DNA of 5,354 bases. Origin: Gemmatimonadota bacterium. GTDB lineage: Bacteria; Gemmatimonadota; Gemmatimonadetes; Longimicrobiales; Gaopeijiaceae. The stretch spans positions 1 to 5,354 of the forward strand of contig JACQVC010000470.1 of NCBI GenBank assembly GCA_016209995.1. The letters run 5' to 3'. The notes beneath the pieces are model-generated. The model ran no database searches. It saw only the letters and a list, made by a program, of their open reading frames with translations, and was not told the DNA's origin. A program made the translations under genes and the position numbers. Each line of letters starts with the position of its first letter. Position 1 is the first letter of the stretch. Shown here piece after piece: positions 1 through 5,354 of this stretch.

Positions 1-2933
1 ACCTGAGGCAGTTCGGGTTCCGCGATCCCGCGGCCGCCGACGAGCACCTGCAGGCCGTGGCCGAGGACCTGCCGGTGCGCGAGGCGATGGGCGCGCTGGC
101 CGGTCCGCTGCTCGAGGCGCTCGCGCGGGTGCCCGATCCCGATGCGGGTGTGGTCGGCTTCTCGCGGTATGTGGCCACACGCTTTCCGCGCGTGATGTTC
201 GTCCGCTACCTCGTCGAAGATCCCCGCGCGCTGGGCGTGCTCGTGGAGGTGCTGGGGACATCGCCGTTCCTGAGCGAGATCCTCATCCGCAACCCGGAGT
301 ACCTCCACTGGCTGGTCAGTCAGATCGATCGCAGTCCGCCGGAGGCCATCGACCTCGTCGAGGAGGTCGAAACGCTCGTCGACCGCGTCGAAGCGGCCGA
401 CGCGCACGCCGACGCGCTCAAGCGCTTCCGCCGGCGCGAGCTGCTGCGCATCGCGTCGCGAGACAGCCTCGGCATTGAGACGCTCGAGTCGACGATCGGG
501 CAGATCTCAGACTTGGCCGACGTGGTGACGGGCCAGACGCTCCGCCTGGCCGAACGCCGGGTTCTTGCGGCGGCGGGCCTCGAGCGCCTGCCGGGACGGT
601 TCGCGGTGCTCGGCATGGGGAAGCTTGGCGGCCGCGAGCTGAACTACAGCTCCGATATCGACCTGTTGTTCGTCTACGAGCCGGACGAGGAGCAGGATCA
701 GACGCAGCATGTCCTGTTCCACACGCTGGGGCGCGCGCTGTTCGCGCTGATGACGGAATTCAGCGACGAGGGATATCTCTACCGCGTCGATCTGCGGCTG
801 CGGCCGATGGGCCGGCGCGGCAACATCGCCTACTCGCTGCGCCAGCACCTCCAGTACTATGACGACTGGGGCGAAACGTTCGAGCGGTTCGCGCTCATCA
901 AGGCTCGGTCGATCGCGGGCGACGCCGATCTGGGCGATCGGTTCATCCGGCTCGTCCAGCCCTTCGTGTACCGGAAGTATCTGGATCACGCGGCGCTCGA
1001 GGAGATCTTCCGCTACAAGGAACGGGCGGAGAAGTCCCGCGACAACGCCGATCGTGACGTGAAGGTCGGCCGCGGCGGCATCCGCGAAATCGAGCTGTTC
1101 ACCCAGGCCCTGCAGCTCACCTACGGGGCCGTGCAGCCGGCGCTGCGGGAGGCCAACACGCTCGGGGCCCTCCGCGCGCTGGTCGAGGCCGGGCTGATCA
1201 GCGAGGAGATCCGCGGCGACCTCGCCCGCGCGTACGCGTTTCTGCGCACCGTCGAGCACCGCCTGCAGATCGTCCACGAGCAGCAGACGCACGAACTGGC
1301 GCGCGCCGAGCGGGAGCTGGAGACCTGCGCGCGGCGCCTCGGACTGCCGGACGCCGACGCGCTCGAGGGCGAGATCGACCGCACGCGCGACCGCGTGCGC
1401 GCCATCTACAACATGCTGTTCGAGCGGCGCGCGGGGACCTTCGATTTCGAGGGCCGTCAGATCTTTCGGATCCTCACCGGGGAGGCGGACGACGAGGAGG
1501 CCCGCGCGTTTCTGGCGGCTTACGCGCTGAGCGATCCCGGCGGCGCGCTCGACGTCATCCGGTCGCTCGATCGGGCGACCTCGCACGCTCCGTCGCGCTC
1601 GATGGCGCGCAACGTCCTGGCCAACCTGCTCGCGGCGCTGCTCGATCGCCTCCCGCGCTGCGCCCGCCCCGATCGGGTCCTGGCGCGCTTCGAGCAGGTG
1701 GCCGAACGCACCGGCGCGCCGGCCTCCCTGTACCGGACGCTGCTCGAGAACGACGCGCTCCGGAACCTGCTGGTGTCCACCCTCGACTTCGGCGACCTGC
1801 CCGTGGCGCGGCTCATCCGTTATCCGGAGCTCTTCGACTCGCTGCTGTTCACGCTGCCCGGGCTCGACGAGCTCGCCAGGCGGTACCGGGCCGCGCTCGC
1901 CGGGGTCGAGCCGGACAGGCGACTCGGCCAGATCCGCCGGCTCAAGGCGATCGAGGAGTTCAAGATCCTGGTCGAGTCGGTCAGCGACGGGTCGCTGACG
2001 CGGCTCGAGGAGCGGCTGTCGCTGCTGGCCGACACCTGTGTCGCGCAGGCGGCGGCCTGGAGCCTGCCGCCGCGGCTGGACGCGGTGGAATGGGCGATCG
2101 TGGCGCTGGGCAAGCTGGGCGGCTCGGAGCTGACCGTGCACTCCGATCTCGATCTGGTGGTGCTCTACCGGGGCGATTCCGACGATTCCGACACGTTTCT
2201 TGCGCTCCAGCGCTTCGTCCAGGACATGGAGCGCTGCCTGGAGGAGCCCACCGAGGAGGGCGTCGCCTATCACATCGACACGCGCCTGCGTCCCGAGGGT
2301 CGGAAAGGCGCGCTGGCGATGCCCGTCGGTATGTTCCACACGTACCTGGCGTCGCGCGCCGAGATCTGGGAACGCCTGGCTTGGACCCGCAGTCGCGTTC
2401 TCGCCGGCGCCGACGCGCTGGCGCGCGAAGTGGAGGCGTCGGTCCGCCAGTTCGTCTACGGCCCGTGGGATCCGGCCGTGCCCCGCTACATGACTGACCT
2501 CCGCGGCCGCATGGAGCGCGAACTGGGCGATCCCTCCGGCCGGCAGCTCGAGTTCAAGATCGGCCGTGGCGGCCTGGCCGACATCGACTTCCTCCTTCAG
2601 ATGATTCAGATTCGCGAGGGGCATGCCCGTCCGGCGTTCCAGGTTCCAGGTACGCGCCGGTTGCTCGAACAGCTTCCCGAGACGGCCTTTCTGACCGGCG
2701 CGGAGGTCGACGAGCTGCGGCGGGCGCACGGCTTCCTGAGGAGTCTCGAGACCTTCGCCCGGATGGAGATGAACACCAACGTGAGCGCCGTCGCGGACGA
2801 TCCCGCCCGGTTGGAGGTGCTCGGTCGGCGACTCGGGCTCGAGGACCCTGCGGCCGATGCGCTCGTTGAGACCTTCCGGCATCAGACCGATCGCGTGCGC
2901 ACGATTTACGAAAACGTAATCAGGCGCCTGTAG
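1..2933 (+). CDS. glnE: Bifunctional glutamine synthetase adenylyltransferase / adenylyl-removing enzyme (5' partial)
   Basis: GlnE is a cytosolic enzyme that attaches AMP to a tyrosine of glutamine synthetase when nitrogen is plentiful and removes it by phosphorolysis when nitrogen is scarce, under PII control. The frame is open from position 3 (976 visible residues) and ends at TAG 2931-2933. Two nucleotidyltransferase modules are visible. The N-terminal (adenylyl-removing) module has GKLGGRELNYSSDIDLLF with Asp218 and Asp220, then RVDLRLRPMG with Asp263, then KVGRGGIREIE near 354 and a helical FLRTVEHRLQ segment near 413. The C-terminal (adenylyltransferase) module has GKLGGSELTVHSDLDLV with Asp715 and Asp717, HIDTRLRPEG with Asp759, and KIGRGGLADIDF near 852. 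Both metal-binding triads are intact, so both activities are expected. Length is close to the roughly 950 residues of E. coli GlnE. A GTG at 57 is possible, but the residues before it (LRQFGFRDPAAADEHLQ) look like the usual GlnE N-terminus and no Shine-Dalgarno precedes it, so the start is probably just upstream of the window. Confidence 0.96.
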   Translation, partial: LRQFGFRDPAAADEHLQAVAEDLPVREAMGALAGPLLEALARVPDPDAGVVGFSRYVATRFPRVMFVRYLVEDPRALGVLVEVLGTSPFLSEILIRNPEYLHWLVSQIDRSPPEAIDLVEEVETLVDRVEAADAHADALKRFRRRELLRIASRDSLGIETLESTIGQISDLADVVTGQTLRLAERRVLAAAGLERLPGRFAVLGMGKLGGRELNYSSDIDLLFVYEPDEEQDQTQHVLFHTLGRALFALMTEFSDEGYLYRVDLRLRPMGRRGNIAYSLRQHLQYYDDWGETFERFALIKARSIAGDADLGDRFIRLVQPFVYRKYLDHAALEEIFRYKERAEKSRDNADRDVKVGRGGIREIELFTQALQLTYGAVQPALREANTLGALRALVEAGLISEEIRGDLARAYAFLRTVEHRLQIVHEQQTHELARAERELETCARRLGLPDADALEGEIDRTRDRVRAIYNMLFERRAGTFDFEGRQIFRILTGEADDEEARAFLAAYALSDPGGALDVIRSLDRATSHAPSRSMARNVLANLLAALLDRLPRCARPDRVLARFEQVAERTGAPASLYRTLLENDALRNLLVSTLDFGDLPVARLIRYPELFDSLLFTLPGLDELARRYRAALAGVEPDRRLGQIRRLKAIEEFKILVESVSDGSLTRLEERLSLLADTCVAQAAAWSLPPRLDAVEWAIVALGKLGGSELTVHSDLDLVVLYRGDSDDSDTFLALQRFVQDMERCLEEPTEEGVAYHIDTRLRPEGRKGALAMPVGMFHTYLASRAEIWERLAWTRSRVLAGADALAREVEASVRQFVYGPWDPAVPRYMTDLRGRMERELGDPSGRQLEFKIGRGGLADIDFLLQMIQIREGHARPAFQVPGTRRLLEQLPETAFLTGAEVDELRRAHGFLRSLETFARMEMNTNVSAVADDPARLEVLGRRLGLEDPAADALVETFRHQTDRVRTIYENVIRRL

Positions 2934-2948
2934 GCGATTGACCGGCCC

Positions 2949-2966
2949 TTGACTATACTCCCCCGG
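2949..2966 (+). promoter_or_regulatory. Candidate -10 promoter element for a leaderless kinase transcript
   Basis: TATACT at 2954-2959 differs from the sigma-70 -10 consensus TATAAT at one base and stands out in a very G+C-rich setting. It ends six bases before the GTG start codon at 2966, so initiation at the usual distance would put the first mRNA base at or next to the start codon. No purine-rich Shine-Dalgarno occurs before the GTG; the preceding bases are ctcccccg. No TTGACA-like box lies 16-18 bp upstream of the TATACT. The nearby TTGACC at 2938 is only 10 bp away, too close for a normal -35. The box assignment is inference from position and sequence. Confidence 0.4.
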
Positions 2967-3925
2967 TGAGCAGCGTCACCTGGGATGTGGTCGGCGTCGG
3001 GGCCAACTCGGTCGACACCGTGCTGCTGCTGCCTGAGGCCATGCCGCGGGTGACCGTGTCGGCCAAGATCCGGTTGCGCGGCCAGAGCGTGCGATGCGGC
3101 GGCCAGACCACCACCACGGTTGCCACCTGCGCCGCGCTCGGCCTCAAGGCGAAGTACGTCGGCGTGATCGGGCGCGACGAGGAGGGGCGGCGCCTCCGGG
3201 AGGCGCTGGCGCGCCGCGGCGTCAACATCGCGCACGTCATCGAACGGGACGTCCCGACGCAGACGGCCACCATCCTCGTCCACCTCGACGCCGGCTCGCG
3301 GATCGTCCTGTCGGATCGCGACATCCGGCTGTCGCTGCGTCCCGACGACGTGCCGATCGAGGCGCTGCACGGCGCGCGGGTGGTGCATGTCGACGATGTC
3401 GACGTGGCGGCGGCGATCGAAGCGGCGTCGGCCGCACGGGCCGCCGACGTGCCGGTGACGAGCGACATCGATCACGTGTCGAACCGCACCGAGGAGCTGC
3501 TGTCGCTCGTCACGCATCCGATCTTCAGCGAGGAAGCGCCGCAGCTGCTCACCGGCATCCCCGATTCGGAGGAGGCGTTGCGGGAGCTGCGGCATCGGCA
3601 CACCGGCCTGCTGTGCGTCACCCTCGGCGAACGCGGCGCCATGGCGCTCGACGGCGACCGCGTGTACCATCAGCCGGCCTTTCCCGTTGTCGCCCGGGAC
3701 ACGACGGGCGCCGGCGACGTGTTCCGGGGCGGCTTCATCTACGGCTTGCTGCGCGGCTGGTCCGTCCCGGACCTGCTCGAGTTTGCAGCCGCGGCCGCGG
3801 CCGTCAGCTGCACGCGTCTGGGCGCCCTCGACAGCGTGCCGATGCTCGAAGACGTCGAACACCTCCTCCGGACCTTCGGCAAAGGCGCCGTGGGCAGCGG
3901 GCAGTTGGAGACCGAAACACGCTGA
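2966..3925 (+). CDS. PfkB-family carbohydrate kinase, YihV/ketohexokinase-like subgroup, substrate unknown
   Basis: This is a cytosolic ribokinase-fold (PfkB) enzyme that should transfer the ATP gamma-phosphate to a sugar or nucleoside hydroxyl. The 319 residues match the usual family length of 300-330. In order: an N-terminal strand WDVVGVGANSVD (6-17), the glycine pair and first helix CGGQTTTT...AALG (44-59), KYVGVIGRDEEGRRL (63-77), HVDDVD (141-146), FSEEAPQLLTG (187-197), the nucleotide-binding strand VTLGERGA (218-225), and the second PfkB signature DTTGAGDVFRGGF (245-257) with the probable catalytic base Asp251. The family Asn of the first signature is Thr50 here. The DTTGAGDVF...CTRLGALDSVP ending resembles, from memory, sulfofructose kinase YihV and related kinases, but no neighbour points to a sulfosugar. 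GTG 2966 is chosen because the conserved core begins only six residues later. It lies 32 bp after glnE on the same strand and may be cotranscribed or use its own promoter. Family is certain; substrate is not. Confidence 0.92.
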   Translation: MSSVTWDVVGVGANSVDTVLLLPEAMPRVTVSAKIRLRGQSVRCGGQTTTTVATCAALGLKAKYVGVIGRDEEGRRLREALARRGVNIAHVIERDVPTQTATILVHLDAGSRIVLSDRDIRLSLRPDDVPIEALHGARVVHVDDVDVAAAIEAASAARAADVPVTSDIDHVSNRTEELLSLVTHPIFSEEAPQLLTGIPDSEEALRELRHRHTGLLCVTLGERGAMALDGDRVYHQPAFPVVARDTTGAGDVFRGGFIYGLLRGWSVPDLLEFAAAAAAVSCTRLGALDSVPMLEDVEHLLRTFGKGAVGSGQLETETR

Positions 3926-4042
3926 GGAGCCGCGACGGGCCGCCGACCGGAGGCCCTCGGCCTGGGCCCCAACGGCGCGCCCGGTGCGCCCGCGAGGGAG
4001 CGGCAGGGCGTCGGGGCCCCCGCGAGCGACCGAGCCGGGGGT

Positions 4043-4055
4043 GGGGCGAAGCCCC
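4043..4055 (+). promoter_or_regulatory. GGGGC-GAA-GCCCC hairpin abutting the nadE ribosome binding site
   Basis: A perfect five-pair all-G/C stem closes a three-base GAA loop. Its core GCGAAGC (4046-4052) is the sequence known from biophysical work as an unusually stable DNA mini-hairpin. The stem ends at 4055 and the AGGTGA Shine-Dalgarno starts at 4056, so a folded RNA would sit directly against the ribosome-loading site. The structure is seen in the sequence; any effect on translation or mRNA ends is inference. Confidence 0.5.
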
Positions 4056-4061
4056 AGGTGA
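4056..4061 (+). promoter_or_regulatory. Shine-Dalgarno site of nadE
   Basis: AGGTGA lies six bases before ATG 4068 and matches the anti-Shine-Dalgarno at five of six positions of AGGAGA/AGGTGA-type sites. It fixes the nadE start at 4068. It also contains a GTG at 4058 in another frame, which opens only a spurious frame. Confidence 0.7.
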
Positions 4062-4067
4062 GTGAAG

Positions 4068-5354
4068 ATGCGCATCGCCCTCGCCCAGCTGAACTTCACC
4101 ATTGGCGCCTTCGACGCGAACTTCGCGCGCATGGAGCGGGCCGTGGCGCAGGCGCGCGCGGCGGCGGCCGACCTGGTGGTGTTCTCGGAGCTGGCCGCCA
4201 CCGGCTACCCCCCGCGGGATCTCCTGCTGCGCGCCAGCTTCATCGACGCCAACCTGGCGCTCATCGACCGGATCGCGGCGCTGTCCGACGATCGGCTGGG
4301 CATTCTCGCCGGCTTCGTGGATCGCAATCCGCGAGCCGAAGGCAAGGACCTCTGCAACGGCGCCGCCGTCTGCCACGGCGGGCGCGTGATCGCCCGGTGC
4401 CACAAGACGCTGCTGCCGACCTACGATGTGTTCGACGAGGATCGCTACTTCGAGCCGGCGCGGACGATCGCGCCCGTGGAGTTCCGCGGCATCCGGCTGG
4501 GCGTCCACATCTGCGAGGACCTGTGGAACAGCGCGGAGGTGCTGCCGCGGCGCCTCTACCACCGCGACCCGATCGACGAGCTGGCGGCGCAGGGCGCACA
4601 GCTGTTCATCAATCTGTCGTCGAGCCCGTTCGATCGGACCAAGGCCGAGGTGCGGCGGCGCCTCGTGCGCCACGCCGCGAAGCGCCACGGCCGGTATTTC
4701 TTCTATCTGAACCAGGTCGGGGGCAACGACGAGATCGTGTTCGACGGGCACTCGCTCGGCAGCGACCCCGCCGGTGAGGTGGTCCTCCGCGGCCGCGACT
4801 TCGAAGAGGATTTTCTCGTGTACGACGTGCCCGACGCGGCCCTCGCCGGTGCGTCATCCGAACCGGGGGCGCCCGGCGTGCTCGGCCACGTGAGCGGCAC
4901 CCCCACCGAGGCCGCCTGGAAGGCACTCGTCCTCGGTCTCGGCGACTACGTCCGCAAGTGCGGGTTCTCCAGCGCGGTGCTCGGCCTCTCGGGCGGCATC
5001 GACTCGGCGCTCACCGCCTGTCTGGCGGTCGAGGCCCTCGGGCCGGGCCAGCTGCTGACGGTGTCGATGCCGACACGCTATTCTTCGGATCACAGCCTGC
5101 GGGACGCGCGCGAGCTGGCCGCCAACCTGGGCGTGCCGCACCGCGTCATCGAGATCGATTCGCTGTTCCAGGGCTATCTCGAGGCCCTGGCGCCGTCGTA
5201 CGCCGGGATGACGCCCGACGTGACCGAGGAAAACATCCAGGCGCGGGTTCGCGGGACCGTGCTGATGGCGCTGTCGAACAAGCTCGGCGCGATTCTGCTG
5301 ACGACGGGGAACAAGTCGGAGCTGGCGGTTGGCTACTGCACGCTGTACGGCGAC
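4068..5354 (+). CDS. nadE: Glutamine-dependent NAD+ synthetase (3' partial)
   Basis: NadE makes NAD+ from nicotinic acid adenine dinucleotide, ATP and glutamine, the last step of NAD biosynthesis in the cytosol. The frame runs from ATG 4068 to the window edge without a stop (429 codons). Residues 1 to about 270 form a nitrilase-type glutaminase domain with the Glu-Lys-Cys triad: Glu41 in FSELAATGYPPRDLLL, Lys113 in CHKTLLPTYDVFDE and Cys149 in HICEDLW. INLSSSPF (181-188) and NQVGGNDEIVFDG (215-227) are also typical. The synthetase domain has the ATP-pyrophosphatase loop LSGGIDSAL (307-315), MPTRYSSDHSL (334-344), TEENIQARVRG (386-396) and TTGNKSELAVGYCTLYGD (412-429), where the window stops. 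Two-domain bacterial enzymes of this shorter class are about 540-580 residues, so roughly 110-150 residues are missing on the right. The start is supported by AGGTGA six bases upstream and by MRIALAQLNFTIG, a normal nitrilase-domain opening. Ammonia from glutamine is expected to be channelled to the second domain. Confidence 0.96.
   Translation, partial: MRIALAQLNFTIGAFDANFARMERAVAQARAAAADLVVFSELAATGYPPRDLLLRASFIDANLALIDRIAALSDDRLGILAGFVDRNPRAEGKDLCNGAAVCHGGRVIARCHKTLLPTYDVFDEDRYFEPARTIAPVEFRGIRLGVHICEDLWNSAEVLPRRLYHRDPIDELAAQGAQLFINLSSSPFDRTKAEVRRRLVRHAAKRHGRYFFYLNQVGGNDEIVFDGHSLGSDPAGEVVLRGRDFEEDFLVYDVPDAALAGASSEPGAPGVLGHVSGTPTEAAWKALVLGLGDYVRKCGFSSAVLGLSGGIDSALTACLAVEALGPGQLLTVSMPTRYSSDHSLRDARELAANLGVPHRVIEIDSLFQGYLEALAPSYAGMTPDVTEENIQARVRGTVLMALSNKLGAILLTTGNKSELAVGYCTLYGD

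Larger units (their letters stand above)
3926..4067 (+). other. 142-bp G+C-rich intergenic spacer with four short hairpins
   Basis: This spacer separates the kinase stop codon from the nadE start. Inverted repeats seen directly are AGGCC-CTC-GGCCT (3951-3963), GGCGC with GCGCC around a 7-base loop (3974-3990), CCCCCG with CGGGGG around a 13-base loop (4017-4041), and GGGGC-GAA-GCCCC (4043-4055). None is followed by a T-run, so a classical intrinsic terminator is not supported. No convincing coding potential is seen: open frames running through it are out-of-frame, Arg/Pro/Gly-rich continuations from the kinase. It could be a dispersed palindromic intergenic repeat, an untranslated leader of nadE, or a Rho-independent-like processing or mRNA-stabilising region. 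I cannot choose from one copy. Confidence 0.6.

Noticed and set aside
507..2882. 791-codon open frame on the minus strand inside glnE
   Set aside because: Its codons lie exactly opposite the glnE codons, so it stays open simply because glnE avoids TTA, CTA and TCA in this stretch. It closes where glnE uses TCA at 507-509. The product shows no recognisable motif, while glnE is conserved and intact.
2921..2930. Perfect 10-bp palindrome CAGGCGCCTG just before the glnE stop codon
   Set aside because: It has no loop and no T-run, so it is not a terminator. It encodes the ordinary C-terminal residues of GlnE, and short GC palindromes are frequent here.
3788..3801. 14-bp palindrome GCCGCGGCCGCGGC inside the kinase gene
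   Set aside because: It is explained by a run of alanine codons (GCC/GCG) in a C-terminal helix of the kinase.
3094..4065. 323-codon + strand frame overlapping the kinase and running into the spacer
   Set aside because: The product is dominated by Arg, Ala, Gly and Pro, as expected of a shifted frame in G+C-rich DNA. The overlapping frame encodes a complete PfkB kinase.
3926..4067. Intrinsic terminator for the kinase
   Set aside because: Several GC stems are present but none is followed by a T-run on the + strand, nor is there an A-run that would serve the minus strand.
2906..4201. 431-codon minus-strand open frame opposite the kinase and spacer
   Set aside because: It is in register with the kinase codons and is a by-product of the same G/C-rich codon use. 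It has no recognisable domain and covers two conserved + strand genes.
4058..4777. 239-codon + strand frame starting at the GTG inside the nadE Shine-Dalgarno
   Set aside because: It is an Arg/Pro-rich shifted frame. The frame from ATG 4068 encodes clear nitrilase and NAD synthetase motifs through the same region.

Overview
This is a G+C-rich bacterial window, well over 60% G+C by eye and with strong G/C preference at third codon positions. It carries three genes, all on the + strand and packed head to tail. No RNA gene, mobile element, CRISPR array or phage gene was seen. Taxonomy cannot be fixed from three housekeeping genes. The GC bias, the GlnE variant and the style of the PfkB kinase would suit an Acidobacteriota (Vicinamibacteria-like) or similar soil or sediment bacterium, but this is only an impression.

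Layout: (1) Positions 1-2933 hold all but the extreme N-terminus of glnE, the two-headed enzyme that adenylylates and deadenylylates glutamine synthetase. Its reading frame is open to the left edge, so the true start lies outside the window. (2) After a 32-bp gap comes a 319-residue PfkB-family sugar kinase (2966-3925). It starts with GTG, has no visible Shine-Dalgarno, and a TATACT -10-like box lies six bases upstream of the start codon. This arrangement suggests a leaderless transcript. (3) A 142-bp spacer (3926-4067) follows. It is extremely G+C-rich and holds four short hairpins; the last one abuts the Shine-Dalgarno of the next gene. (4) From 4068 to the right edge runs nadE, the glutamine-dependent NAD+ synthetase. 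Its nitrilase-type glutaminase domain is complete and its synthetase domain is cut by the window end after 429 codons.

Functionally, glnE controls the supply of glutamine and nadE consumes glutamine as nitrogen donor for NAD+. The kinase has no proven link to either. The window looks like ordinary core metabolism. I found no convincing sign of an undescribed system. The points most worth checking are the leaderless-type promoter before the kinase, the hairpin cluster before nadE, and the unusual sugar-site motif of the kinase.
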